Source of the DNA: Pseudorhodobacter sp. E13
GTDB lineage: Bacteria > Pseudomonadota > Alphaproteobacteria > Rhodobacterales > Rhodobacteraceae
Direction of reading: 5' to 3'
Length of the DNA stretch: 64,000 nucleotides
NCBI RefSeq assembly: GCF_003991405.1
Contig: NZ_RPEN01000159.1
Coordinates: forward strand, 310,001 to 374,000
Shown here: piece after piece, positions 43,053 to 51,724 of the stretch
How positions within the stretch are numbered: the first letter of the stretch is position 1
How the letters are laid out: every line of letters starts with the position of its first letter
The notes under the pieces: generated by a model
The model's database searches: none
What the model saw: the letters and a program-made list of their open reading frames with translations, nothing else
Told to the model about the DNA's origin: nothing
Made by a program: the position numbers and the translations under genes

Positions 43053-44789
43053 ATGACATCGCCAGAAAATCGCGACGGATTAAAAGAGCTCAAAGAGGCA
43101 AGACACAAAGGCCGAAGCCTTTATCTGCTGATCTTTCTGTTCAGTTTCTTCGTCAATTTGCTGATGTTGACAGGCCCGCTTTACATGCTTCAGGTCTATG
43201 ACCGGGTTTTGGGCAGCCGGTCCGAAGAAACCCTTGTGGCGCTGTCGGTCTTGATTCTGGTGCTGTTTCTGGCGATGGGTTTTCTGGACCATTCGCGCAA
43301 CAGAATGATGGCCCGGGTCGGCGCGCGGTTTCAGGATGCGCTGGACAAACGGGTGTTTCAGGCCTCGGTCCGGCGCCTGACGCTTGCCCCGAATGATATG
43401 AATGCCCTTGTCGCCCAGCGCGACCTTGAGGCCATGCAGCGCTATCTTTCCTCGCCCGTGCATCTCGCGTTTTTCGACATTCCCTGGACGCCGATTTTCG
43501 TCGCTGCCATTTTCATCTTTCACCCGGTGCTTGGCTGGTTGTCGATTGCGGGCGGGATTTGCCTTGTCGCGCTGACGCTGCTGAACCGCAAGATGACCCA
43601 AGCGCCGCTGAACAAGGCAAACCAGACCACCAGCCATGCCGACCGCATGGGCGACAACCTGAAATCGGAATCCGAGACCATTCAGGCCCTTGGCATGGCG
43701 AATGCAGGTTTCAACCGCTGGAACAAGGCCCGAGGAGAGGCGTTGGGGTCCAGTGTGGCGGCAGCGGATGTGGGCGGCGTATTCACCATCACCTCCAAAA
43801 CCTTTCGGCTGTTTCTGCAATCGGCAATGCTGGGGGTGGGTGCCTATCTGGTGCTGAAAGCGGAATTGAGCGCGGGCGCGATGATCGCGGGGTCTATCCT
43901 GCTGGGCCGTGCCCTTGCCCCGATTGAGGTGCTAGTGGGCCAATGGGCCGTGGTGCAGCGCGCGCAGGAAGGGTGGGAGCGGCTGAGCCTGCTGCTGTCG
44001 CAACAGCCGCAGGAACCTCAGCGCACTGCTTTGCCGCGCCCACGCGCCTTGCTGGATATCAATCAATTGACCGTGGTGCCCCCTGGTGCAAGCCAAGCCG
44101 TGCTGCGCATGGTGTCGTTCAATGTGCAACCCGGTCAGGCTGTGGGTGTCATTGGGCCATCCGGTTCCGGGAAATCGACGCTGGCGCGCGCGCTCATCGG
44201 GGTCTGGCGTCCGGCGGGGGGCAAGATCCGGCTGGATGGCGCAACGCTGGATCAATATGACCCCGACGTGCTGGGCAGCTATATCGGCTATCTGCCGCAA
44301 CGCGTCACGCTGTTTGATGGCACAATTGCTGAAAACATCGCGCGCCTTGCCGAACAACCCGACCCCGTCAATATCGTCGAGGCCGCCAAACGCGCCGCCG
44401 CGCATGAGATGATCCTGCAACTGCCTGATGGCTATGACACGCGGGTTTCCACCCTTGGCGGCCGCCTGTCGGGCGGGCAAATTCAGCGCATCGGGTTGGC
44501 GCGGGCCCTGTTTGGCGACCCGGTGTTTCTGGTGCTGGATGAACCCAATTCCAACCTCGACAACGAAGGCTCTCAGGCCTTGAACCAAGCGATCCGCGCC
44601 ATGAAAGCGGCAGGGAATGCGGTGCTGATCATGGCGCATCGCCCCGCGGCCATTCAGGAATGTGATACGCTTTTGGTGCTGGAGGACGGTGCGCGCCGCG
44701 CGTTTGGCCCAAGGGATCAGGTGCTGCGCGAGATTATCAAGAACCACAGTGAAATCACCCGCAGCGCCGGGCCGGGAGGTGTCGCATGA
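43053..44789 (+). CDS. Type I secretion system ABC transporter (PrtD-like)
   Basis: A 578-residue half-transporter: about six membrane segments in residues 25-300 (LLIFLFSFFVNLLMLTGPLYMLQVYDRVLGS opens the family pattern), then an ABC domain with Walker A GPSGSGKST, signature LSGGQIQRIG and Walker B FLVLDEPNSNLDNEG. There is no peptidase or C39-like domain, so it is of the PrtD/AprD kind that exports RTX-type proteins with C-terminal signals. Its stop overlaps the HlyD start (ATGA). No substrate and no TolC-like outer membrane gene lie nearby. Confidence 0.92.
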   Translation: MTSPENRDGLKELKEARHKGRSLYLLIFLFSFFVNLLMLTGPLYMLQVYDRVLGSRSEETLVALSVLILVLFLAMGFLDHSRNRMMARVGARFQDALDKRVFQASVRRLTLAPNDMNALVAQRDLEAMQRYLSSPVHLAFFDIPWTPIFVAAIFIFHPVLGWLSIAGGICLVALTLLNRKMTQAPLNKANQTTSHADRMGDNLKSESETIQALGMANAGFNRWNKARGEALGSSVAAADVGGVFTITSKTFRLFLQSAMLGVGAYLVLKAELSAGAMIAGSILLGRALAPIEVLVGQWAVVQRAQEGWERLSLLLSQQPQEPQRTALPRPRALLDINQLTVVPPGASQAVLRMVSFNVQPGQAVGVIGPSGSGKSTLARALIGVWRPAGGKIRLDGATLDQYDPDVLGSYIGYLPQRVTLFDGTIAENIARLAEQPDPVNIVEAAKRAAAHEMILQLPDGYDTRVSTLGGRLSGGQIQRIGLARALFGDPVFLVLDEPNSNLDNEGSQALNQAIRAMKAAGNAVLIMAHRPAAIQECDTLLVLEDGARRAFGPRDQVLREIIKNHSEITRSAGPGGVA

Positions 44790-46168
44790 CCGAACTCAAG
44801 CTGGCCCCACCATCGCCCGACACCACCGCCAAGCCGCAGCCGCCAAAGCCCGCCATGCCACCACCACCATCTGCCCCGAATCCGTGGTCGGTGCGCCGTC
44901 CGGTAGCGATCGGGCTTCTGACCCTGTTTCTGCTTGTCATCTGTTTCGGTGGATGGAGTGTGATGACCACCATCACCGGCGCTATCGTCGCCTCGGGCCG
45001 CATCGAAGTCGAACAGAACCGCCAGATCGTGCAACATCCCGATGGCGGCGTGGTCGCCTCCATTCATGTGGTCGAAAGCCAACCCGTGAAAGCCGGGGAT
45101 TTGCTGCTGCGCCTCGACGGGGCCGCGATAAAGTCAGAGCTTGCGATTGTCGAAGGGCAGTTCTTTGAAATCCTCGCCCGCCGGGGCCGGCTGGAGGCAG
45201 AGCGTGACGGCGTGGCCGACATCACCTTTCCCACCGAATTGCTGGTAATCGCGGAAACCCGCCCCGAGGTGGCCGCGCTGATCGAAGGCCAGCGCCGCCT
45301 GTTTGCCGTCCGCGCCGAAACGCTGGCGCAGCGCGAAGATCAGCTTGCCAAGCGCAGCGGCCAGATCAGCAGCCAGATCACCGGCATCGACGCCCAATCC
45401 AAAGCGCTGACCCAGCAACTGGCCCTGATTAACCAAGAGCGTGAATCGCAACAGGAATTGCTGGATAAAGGCTTGGCCCAAGCCAGCCGCGTTCTGGCCC
45501 TTGAACGCGAAACCGCCCGGCTGGAAGGTCAGGTTGGTGAACTTCTGGCCAGCCGCGCGCAGGCCGAGGGCCGCATCACCGAGCTGGAGATCGAAAGCCT
45601 CAACCTCGCCTCGGCCCGCCGCGAAGAGGCCAGCACACAGTTGCGCGATATCGGCTACCGGGAACTGGAACTGGCCGAACGCCGCCGCGCCCTGACCGAA
45701 CGTATCGCGCGGCTGGATATTCTGGCCCCGGTATCCGGCATCGTGCTGGGCCTGCAAGTCACCACCCCGCGCGCGGTGCTGCGCCCGGCTGATCCGGTGC
45801 TTTACCTTATCCCCCAAGATCGCCCGCTGGTGATTGCCGCACAGGTGCAACCGTTCCACATCGACCAGATCAGCATCGGCCAACCGGTCAAACTGGTGTT
45901 CTCGGCCTTCCCGGCCCGCACCACCCCGGAACTGACGGGCCATATCACCGTGGTCTCTGCCGATGCACTGACCGATCCGAACACCAAGCAATCCTATTAC
46001 CGCGCCGAAATCGTGCCGGACGTAGGCGAGATGGAAAAGCTGGAAGGGCTGACGCTGATCCCCGGCATGCCGGTCGAAGCTTTCATCCGCACGGATGAAC
46101 GCACCCCGCTGGCCTATCTGATCAAACCTTTCACCGATTACTTCGCCCGGGCCTTCCGCGAAACCTGA
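44786..46168 (+). CDS. Type I secretion membrane fusion protein (HlyD family)
   Basis: A 460-residue adaptor that joins the ABC transporter to an outer-membrane channel. A Pro-rich cytoplasmic start is followed by a membrane segment at about 38-60 (VAIGLLTLFLLVICFGGWSV), a lipoyl half-motif (VQHPDGGVVASIHV), a long coiled coil (about 110-310), the second half-motif LDILAPVSGIVLGL and a beta-barrel domain. ATG 44786 overlaps the ABC stop by 4 bases; the pair is one operon. Confidence 0.92.
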   Translation: MTELKLAPPSPDTTAKPQPPKPAMPPPPSAPNPWSVRRPVAIGLLTLFLLVICFGGWSVMTTITGAIVASGRIEVEQNRQIVQHPDGGVVASIHVVESQPVKAGDLLLRLDGAAIKSELAIVEGQFFEILARRGRLEAERDGVADITFPTELLVIAETRPEVAALIEGQRRLFAVRAETLAQREDQLAKRSGQISSQITGIDAQSKALTQQLALINQERESQQELLDKGLAQASRVLALERETARLEGQVGELLASRAQAEGRITELEIESLNLASARREEASTQLRDIGYRELELAERRRALTERIARLDILAPVSGIVLGLQVTTPRAVLRPADPVLYLIPQDRPLVIAAQVQPFHIDQISIGQPVKLVFSAFPARTTPELTGHITVVSADALTDPNTKQSYYRAEIVPDVGEMEKLEGLTLIPGMPVEAFIRTDERTPLAYLIKPFTDYFARAFRET

Positions 46169-46253
46169 CCATTCTGGCCCGCCCTGCGAAATTCCGTTTC
46201 ACCAATCGGCCCAAACACGGTAGTTTCCCGCGAAACGACCCGAAAGGACGATC

Positions 46254-46715
46254 ATGACCATCGAATCCCGCCTTGCCGAACGCGGCATCACCCTGCCCAA
46301 CGCCCCGGCCCCCGCCGCCAATTATGTGCCCTTCGTGCTCTCGGACACCACACTTTACGTCTCGGGCCAGATCAGCCAAGGCGAAAGCGGCCTGATCAAG
46401 GGCCGTCTGGGCGACGGGATGAGCGTGGAAGACGGTGCCGCCGCCGCCCAGCGCTGCGCCATCAGCCTTCTGGCGCAGGTCCGCGCGGCCTGCGGCGGCG
46501 ATCTGTCAAAACTGGTCCGCGTCGTCAAACTCACCGGCTTCGTCAACTCCACCCCCGATTTCACCGACCAACCCAAAGTCATAAACGGCGCGTCTGACTT
46601 CTTCGTCGAGATATTGGGCGATGCCGGGCGTCACGCCCGCTCGGCCGTCTCGGCCGCCGCCCTGCCCTTGGGTGTCGCCGTCGAAATCGAAGGCATCTTT
46701 GAAATCAAGGCCTGA
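46254..46715 (+). CDS. ridA: RidA-family enamine/imine deaminase
   Basis: A 153-residue protein of the longer YjgF/RidA subgroup, which hydrolyses reactive enamines such as 2-aminoacrylate made by PLP enzymes. Family parts seen are LYVSGQISQ near residue 43, VRVVKLTGFVNSTPDF and the Arg-bearing ARSAVSAAALPLGVAVEIEGIFE at the C-terminus. ATG 46254 has GAAAGGACG before it. It is downstream of the secretion operon but separated from it by 85 bases, and followed by a composite repeat. Confidence 0.9.
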   Translation: MTIESRLAERGITLPNAPAPAANYVPFVLSDTTLYVSGQISQGESGLIKGRLGDGMSVEDGAAAAQRCAISLLAQVRAACGGDLSKLVRVVKLTGFVNSTPDFTDQPKVINGASDFFVEILGDAGRHARSAVSAAALPLGVAVEIEGIFEIKA

Positions 46716-46723
46716 GGCCACTG

Positions 46724-46799
46724 TTTCATCTGTTTAAAAATATCCTCGGGGGGGCGGGTTTGGCACAGCCAAATCCGCTTGGGGGGCAGACAGCCCCCC
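46724..46799 (+). repeat. Dispersed motif copy B with two hairpins
   Basis: TTTCATCTGTTTAAAAATAT and CC (46724-46745), then a hairpin GCGGGTTTGGC-ACA-GCCAAATCCGC (46754-46778, one G-U pair) and a second GGGGGGC-AGACA-GCCCCCC (46781-46799). It lies 9 bases after the ridA stop. The layout matches copy E at 61981. Confidence 0.6.
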
Positions 46800-46826
46800 A
46801 CCTTCCCTGCCAAAAGCGGAACCTTT

Positions 46827-47597
46827 ATGTCCACAGCATTGCACCCCGACTTCCTGACCAAACCCATCGCCCACCGGGCCTTGCATGATGTCACCGATGG
46901 CCGCCCCGAAAACTCGCGCGCGGCGGTGAAAGCCGCGATCAAGGCGGGCTATGGCATCGAGATTGATCTGCAACTGTCCCGCGACGGGCAGGCGATGGTG
47001 TTCCACGATGAGGTGCTCGACCGCCTGACCATGGAAACCGGGCCGCTGAACCAACGCTCCGCGACCGAACTGTCCTATATCCCGCTGCGCGGCGGGCGCG
47101 AAACCATCCCGACCCTGCCGGAGATCCTGAAAATCGTGGATGGTCAGGTGCCGCTGCTGATCGAAATCAAGGACCAGCAGGGAGAGCTTGGCCCCACCGA
47201 TGGCAAGCTGGAGGCCGCAACCGCTGCCGCCTTGGCCGATTACAAGGGGCCGGTGGCCATCATGTCCTTCAACCCCAATTCCGTGATTGTCATGGCGCGT
47301 ATTGCCTCGGATATTCCGCGTGGCATCACCACGTCGTCCTTTGACCCTGCCGATTGGCAACCCATCGCCCCTGCCATCTGCGACCGGCTGCGCTCTATCC
47401 CCGATTACGACCATGCCGGTGCCTGTTTCATCAGCCATGAAGCCCGCGATCTGCAAAACCCGCGCGTGACCGAGTTGCGGCATCAAGGGGCCAGTATTCT
47501 GTGCTGGACGATCACCTCCCCCGAGGCCGAAGCCGCCGCCCGCGAATTCGCCCATAACATCACGTTTGAACGCTATCTCGCCCCCTTCCCCGCTTGA
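46827..47597 (+). CDS. Glycerophosphodiester phosphodiesterase
   Basis: A 256-residue GDPD-type TIM-barrel enzyme that frees glycerol 3-phosphate from glycerophosphodiesters. The catalytic IAHRALHD... HRA motif near residue 15, GYGIEIDLQLSRDGQAMVFHDE with the acidic and His residues near 40-60, and CWTI near the end are as in the family. No signal peptide, so it should act in the cytoplasm. ATG 46827 gives the usual N-terminus; the frame is open to 46779. The COG3146 gene follows 53 bases later on the same strand. Confidence 0.9.
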   Translation: MSTALHPDFLTKPIAHRALHDVTDGRPENSRAAVKAAIKAGYGIEIDLQLSRDGQAMVFHDEVLDRLTMETGPLNQRSATELSYIPLRGGRETIPTLPEILKIVDGQVPLLIEIKDQQGELGPTDGKLEAATAAALADYKGPVAIMSFNPNSVIVMARIASDIPRGITTSSFDPADWQPIAPAICDRLRSIPDYDHAGACFISHEARDLQNPRVTELRHQGASILCWTITSPEAEAAAREFAHNITFERYLAPFPA

Positions 47598-47650
47598 CCT
47601 GACGCGCAACCGCACCACCCTAAAGGCGTTCGTCAACCCAAAGGGGCCCC

Positions 47651-48823
47651 ATGGCCGAGATTGAGATCACCCTCCATTCCGCCTTTGCCGAGATTCCGGC
47701 GGCGGAATGGGATGCGCTGGCCTGCCCCGAGGCAGCAAACGGCAGGCCAGTGGACCCGTTCACCACCCATCGGTTTTTGATGGCGCTGGAACGCTCCGGC
47801 TCCACCGGGGGGCGCAGTGGTTGGCAAGCCCGCCCCATGGTCGCGCGCCGCGATGGGCAGGCCATCGCCGCCATGCCGATGTTTGCCAAATCGCACAGCC
47901 AAGGCGAATATATCTTTGATCACAACTGGGCCCATGCCTTTGAACGTGCGGGCGGGCGCTATTACCCCAAACTACAGGTCGCGGTTCCCTTCACCCCCGC
48001 CACAGGCCGCCGCTTCCTGACCCTGCCGGGAGAGGAGGCCGAAGGCACCGCCGCGCTGATCGCCGGGGCCGTTCAGGTGGCCGAGCAAAATCTGCTCTCC
48101 TCGCTCCACATTACCTTTTGCACCGCGGTCGAGGCTGAACGCTGCAGCGCCCTTGGCCTGATGCATCGCGTGACGCAGCAATACCATTGGCACAACGCAA
48201 ACTATGCCGATTTTGACGGGTTTCTGGCCCAGCTTTCGTCGCGCAAGCGCAAGGCGATCCGCAAGGAACGCCAAACCGCCAACAGCGCCGGGCTAGAGAT
48301 CGTGTCGCTGACCGGCGATGCCATCACGCCTGCGCATTGGGATGCCTTCTGGCAGTTTTACCAAGACACCGGCGCGCGCAAATGGGGCACGCCTTACCTG
48401 ACCCGCGCAGCCTTCACCGAATTTCACCAGCATATGCGCGACGATATCTTGCTGGTTCTGGCTTTGGATGCAGGCACGCCCATTGCGGGTGCGCTGAATT
48501 TCATCGGGCGTGACACGCTGTTCGGCCGCTATTGGGGCTGCACCCAAGATCACCCCTGCCTGCATTTCGAACTGTGCTATTACCGCGCGATGGATTGGGC
48601 CATCGCCAACGGCCTTGCGCGGGTTGAGGCGGGCGCGCAGGGCGATCACAAACTGGCGCGCGGCTATCTGCCCAGCCCTGTCCACTCCCTGCATTGGATC
48701 GGCAACGAAGGCTTTGCCCGCGCCGTGGCCGACTATCTGGAGGCCGAACGCAGTGCCGTGGCCGAGGATATCGAGGTGCTGACCAGCTATGGCCCCTTCC
48801 GCCGCAGCCAATCAGAGGACTGA
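47651..48823 (+). CDS. COG3146-type GNAT-like acetyltransferase
   Basis: A 390-residue member of the DUF482/COG3146 family, FemAB-like proteins with two GNAT folds sometimes annotated as peptidoglycan-related. Typical parts are EWDALACPEAANGRPVDPFTTHRFL near the start, ANYADFDGFLAQLSSRKRKAIRKER near residue 190, and WGCTQDHPCLHFELCYYRAMDWAI near residue 295. No biochemical role is established. ATG 47651 follows CAAAGGGGC. It overlaps nothing but is packed 53 and 49 bases from its neighbours. Confidence 0.88.
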   Translation: MAEIEITLHSAFAEIPAAEWDALACPEAANGRPVDPFTTHRFLMALERSGSTGGRSGWQARPMVARRDGQAIAAMPMFAKSHSQGEYIFDHNWAHAFERAGGRYYPKLQVAVPFTPATGRRFLTLPGEEAEGTAALIAGAVQVAEQNLLSSLHITFCTAVEAERCSALGLMHRVTQQYHWHNANYADFDGFLAQLSSRKRKAIRKERQTANSAGLEIVSLTGDAITPAHWDAFWQFYQDTGARKWGTPYLTRAAFTEFHQHMRDDILLVLALDAGTPIAGALNFIGRDTLFGRYWGCTQDHPCLHFELCYYRAMDWAIANGLARVEAGAQGDHKLARGYLPSPVHSLHWIGNEGFARAVADYLEAERSAVAEDIEVLTSYGPFRRSQSED

Positions 48824-48872
48824 CAAAGCGGGCAAGCCATGCCAGACTGACCCAAACCAGACGGAGGCCGCC

Positions 48873-49475
48873 ATGACCCTGACGCTTTACACCAACCCGA
48901 TGTCGCGGGGCCGCATTGCCCGCTGGATGCTAGAGGAAATCGGCCACCCCTATGAAACGGTCGTGCTGTCCTACGGGGCCGAAATGAAAGCGCCGGACTA
49001 TCTGTCCCTTAATCCGATGGGCAAGGTGCCGACGCTGGTGCATGACGGGCAGGTCATCACCGAATGCGCCGCGATTTGCCTCTATCTGGCCGATGCCTTC
49101 CCCAAAGCGGGCATGATCGGCAAGAACCGCGCTGCCTATTACCGCTGGATGCTGTTCGCCGCTGGCCCGTTGGAAGCCGCGGTGACGAATAAGGCACTTG
49201 GCCTGATCCCGCCTGCCGAACGGCAGCAAATGGTTGGCTATGGCAGCTATGAAACGGCTTGCGCGGCCTTGGACAGCGCCGTGACAGCCGCAGAATTCAT
49301 CGCGGGCGATACGTTTTCCGCCGCCGATGTCTATGTCGGCAGCCAGATCGGCTGGGGGCTGCAATTCGGCTCCATCCCCGAAACCCCGGCACTTGCCACC
49401 TATTGGAACCGGATCAAGGACCGCCCGGCGCGGTTGCGCGCCGATGCCGCCGACAACGCATTGGTGCCGCAATGA
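48873..49475 (+). CDS. Glutathione S-transferase
   Basis: A 200-residue GST with an N-terminal thioredoxin-like domain ([18 protein letters not shown], then [19 protein letters not shown] with the cis-Pro and glutathione-binding Glu) and an all-helical C-terminal domain (about 85-200). The Ser in NPMSRGR is the likely catalytic residue. ATG 48873 has ACGGAGG before it. The stop overlaps the start of phhB in ATGA, so the two are coupled. Substrate unknown. Confidence 0.92.
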   Translation: MTLTLYTNPMSRGRIARWMLEEIGHPYETVVLSYGAEMKAPDYLSLNPMGKVPTLVHDGQVITECAAICLYLADAFPKAGMIGKNRAAYYRWMLFAAGPLEAAVTNKALGLIPPAERQQMVGYGSYETACAALDSAVTAAEFIAGDTFSAADVYVGSQIGWGLQFGSIPETPALATYWNRIKDRPARLRADAADNALVPQ

Positions 49476-49777
49476 AAGTGCCAAAATTGCAGGATCGCAG
49501 CGCGCTTGACCCATTGCTGGCCAAGGGCTGGGCCCTGCACCCGACCCGTGACGCGCTGGTCAAGACCTATCGTTTTCGCAATTTCATCGAGGCCTTCGGC
49601 TTCATGACCCGCGCCGCCCTTTGGGCCGAAAAATGGGATCATCACCCCGAATGGTCGAATGTCTACAAGACCGTCGAGGTGCTGCTGACCACCCATGATG
49701 TCGACGGGCTCAGCGCGCTGGACATCAAGCTTGCAACGAAAATGGACGCGCTGGCAGAAAGCGCGGCACAGGGTTAA
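49472..49777 (+). CDS. phhB: Pterin-4a-carbinolamine dehydratase
   Basis: A 101-residue PCD/DCoH enzyme that dehydrates 4a-hydroxytetrahydrobiopterin. The active-site block is [18 protein letters not shown], with the His-His-Pro and downstream His in [11 protein letters not shown]. There is no phenylalanine hydroxylase gene nearby, so its role may be in another pterin or molybdopterin pathway, as seen for orphan PCDs. ATG 49472 overlaps the GST stop by 4 bases. Dispersed motif copy C begins 14 bases after its stop. Confidence 0.93.
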   Translation: MKVPKLQDRSALDPLLAKGWALHPTRDALVKTYRFRNFIEAFGFMTRAALWAEKWDHHPEWSNVYKTVEVLLTTHDVDGLSALDIKLATKMDALAESAAQG

Positions 49778-49790
49778 GCGCGCCGCGTCA

Positions 49791-49811
49791 TTTCATCTTG
49801 GCAAAAATACC
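49791..49811 (+). repeat. Dispersed intergenic motif, copy C
   Basis: TTTCATCTTGGCAAAAATAC plus a final C, identical over all 21 bases to copy D at 54185. It lies between convergent phhB and rnd and follows a CGCGCCGC stretch also present before copy D. Confidence 0.7.
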
Positions 49812-49824
49812 TACTGCCCGACGG

Positions 49825-50982
49825 TTACAGCCGAATGACCTTGATATTGTTGCCCTTGGCCGACAAGGCAATTTCCCCCCGGCACAGGCGCAAGGCATCC
49901 TCGCCAAAGGCTTCGGCCCGCCACCCTGCAAGCGCGGGCACCTTGCGCATACCGCCTGCAATCATGTCCAGTTCCGAGGCCGAGGCGATCAGCTTGGCCG
50001 CAACGCCCAGTTCTTCGGACTTCGCTTTCAGCAAGACGCGCAGCAAATCGGCCAAAGCGGGGTTTACCTGCATCTGGTCCTTGCTGGTGTCGGGCTTTGG
50101 CAGCTCATCGGGCTTTGCCTCCATCCCGGCCTTGACCGCCGCCAGCAGCCCATCCGCAATCTCTCCGCGCCGCGCTTCGCGCAGCAACAGGCGCGAGCGA
50201 CCCAGTTCTTCCAGATTGGTCGGTTTGGTCGAGGCCAGTTCCAGCAAGGCGTCATCCTTGATGACCCGGCTGCGCGGCACGTTATTGGCCTGCGCATAGG
50301 TTTCGCGGAATTGGGCCAATTCCTTCACAATCGCCAGGAAACGGCCCGAATTGGTGCGCGTTTTGATGCGCAGCCACGCTTCGGCGGGGCGAATGGTATA
50401 GGTTTCGGGATCGGTCAGAACCGCCAGTTCCTCCTCAACCCATTTCTGCCGACCGCTGGCCGCGATCTGTTCCGACAGGCTTTCATAGATCACCCGCAGA
50501 TGCGTTACATCGGCAAGGGCATAGGCCTTTTGCGCCTCGCTCAGCGGGCGGCGCGACCAATCGGTGAAACGGCTGGTTTTATCCAAGGGTTGATGCGCGA
50601 TCTTGCGCACAAGGGTTTCATAGCCCACCTGCTCGCCAAAGCCGCAAACCATCGCAGCGACCTGCGTGTCAAACAGCGGCTTGGGAAAGCAGTTTCCTTC
50701 GACAAAGAAAATCTCAAGGTCCTGCCGGGCGGCGTGAAACACTTTCACCGTCGCCTCATGGCGGAACAGGTCATACAGCGGCTCCAGCGACATATCGGGC
50801 CCCTCGATCGGGTCCACCAGCACAGCATCGCCCTTGGCCCCCGGCAGCGCCATCTGGATCAGGCACAGCTTGGACCAATAGGTCCGCTCGCGCAGAAACT
50901 CGGTGTCAATTGTCACATAGGGTTCGCGCTTGGCTGCTTCACAAAACGTGGCCAGCTCTTGTGTCGTTGTAATCGTTCGCAT
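49825..50982 (-). CDS. rnd: Ribonuclease D
   Basis: A 385-residue 3'-to-5' exoribonuclease that trims tRNA and other stable RNA. The DEDD exonuclease motifs are VTIDTEF (Exo I), VKVFHAARQDLEIFF (Exo II) and the Tyr/Asp in KAYALADVTHL (Exo III); a C-terminal HRDC-type region has LREARRGEIADGLLAA. ATG 50982 is used because AGGAA stands before it and the family starts RTITTTQELATF; the frame is open to 51015. It converges on phhB. Confidence 0.94.
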   Translation of the reverse strand: MRTITTTQELATFCEAAKREPYVTIDTEFLRERTYWSKLCLIQMALPGAKGDAVLVDPIEGPDMSLEPLYDLFRHEATVKVFHAARQDLEIFFVEGNCFPKPLFDTQVAAMVCGFGEQVGYETLVRKIAHQPLDKTSRFTDWSRRPLSEAQKAYALADVTHLRVIYESLSEQIAASGRQKWVEEELAVLTDPETYTIRPAEAWLRIKTRTNSGRFLAIVKELAQFRETYAQANNVPRSRVIKDDALLELASTKPTNLEELGRSRLLLREARRGEIADGLLAAVKAGMEAKPDELPKPDTSKDQMQVNPALADLLRVLLKAKSEELGVAAKLIASASELDMIAGGMRKVPALAGWRAEAFGEDALRLCRGEIALSAKGNNIKVIRL

Positions 50983-51046
50983 CGGATTCCTGATCAGCAA
51001 TGGGCACGGGGTCATCCCGCAAAATCGCTATAGGCACCGAATGCGG

Positions 51047-51084
51047 CAAAAGAAAGCCCTGCTACGCAGGGTAACAGGGCCTTC
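51047..51084 (-). terminator. Rho-independent terminator after the peroxiredoxin gene
   Basis: On the minus strand GGCCCTG, a 13-base loop, CAGGGC then CTTTCTTTT-like T-rich sequence (after TTT). It lies about 25 bases after the peroxiredoxin stop and upstream of rnd. Confidence 0.7.
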
Positions 51085-51109
51085 TGTGATTGTTTTGGGC
51101 AACTGTGGC

Positions 51110-51598
51110 TTAGATGGCGGCCAAAAGTGCCTCCCCCCCCGAGATTTCGCAGGTGCCGGGGCTTTCTTCAAGGTGCAGCACCTTGACCACGCCATCTTCG
51201 GCCAGCAGCGCATAGCGCTTGGACCGCGCCATCAACCCCACCGGCGGCGCGTCAAAGGCAAGGCCCATTGCGCCGGTAAAGGCGCTGGTGCCATCGGCCA
51301 GCATGCTGATGCCTGCCGCTGCGGCCCCGGTGGCCTCGCCCCAGGCCTTCATCACGAAGGGATCATTGACCGAGACGCAGATCACCTCATCCACGCCTTT
51401 TTCGGCAAACGCCTCTTTGGTGCGCATGAAACTGGGCACATGGGCGGAATGGCAGGTGGGCGTGAAGGCCCCCGGCACGGCAAAGATCACCACTTTGCGG
51501 CCCGCTGTCAGCTCCGATACTTTGACCTGCTCTGGCCCTGCATCGCCCAGACGGACCAGTTCTGCCTCTGGCAGTTTGTCACCAACTGAAATTACCAT
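51110..51598 (-). CDS. Peroxiredoxin (Prx5-like)
   Basis: A 162-residue thiol peroxidase. The peroxidatic Cys is in FAVPGAFTPTCHSAHVP near residue 50, with the TPTC motif of the Prx5 group; a further Cys (GTCEISGG) near the C-terminus could act as resolving residue. It reduces hydrogen peroxide and organic peroxides with glutaredoxin or thioredoxin. ATG 51598 has GAGGGGA before it. A terminator follows. It is divergent from the flavoprotein reductase gene, which might be linked but is not shown to be. Confidence 0.92.
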   Translation of the reverse strand: MVISVGDKLPEAELVRLGDAGPEQVKVSELTAGRKVVIFAVPGAFTPTCHSAHVPSFMRTKEAFAEKGVDEVICVSVNDPFVMKAWGEATGAAAAGISMLADGTSAFTGAMGLAFDAPPVGLMARSKRYALLAEDGVVKVLHLEESPGTCEISGGEALLAAI

Positions 51599-51724
51599 AT
51601 CGTTTCCCCTCATGCATTGCGTTACCTGTTGCAGCAGATATAGGCTGCGCGGCGGCAGCAGGCCAGTGACGTTTTTGAAAAAGCCGTTGCGGCAAGGGCG
51701 GCCACGCGCAGGAATGAGGCAGGC

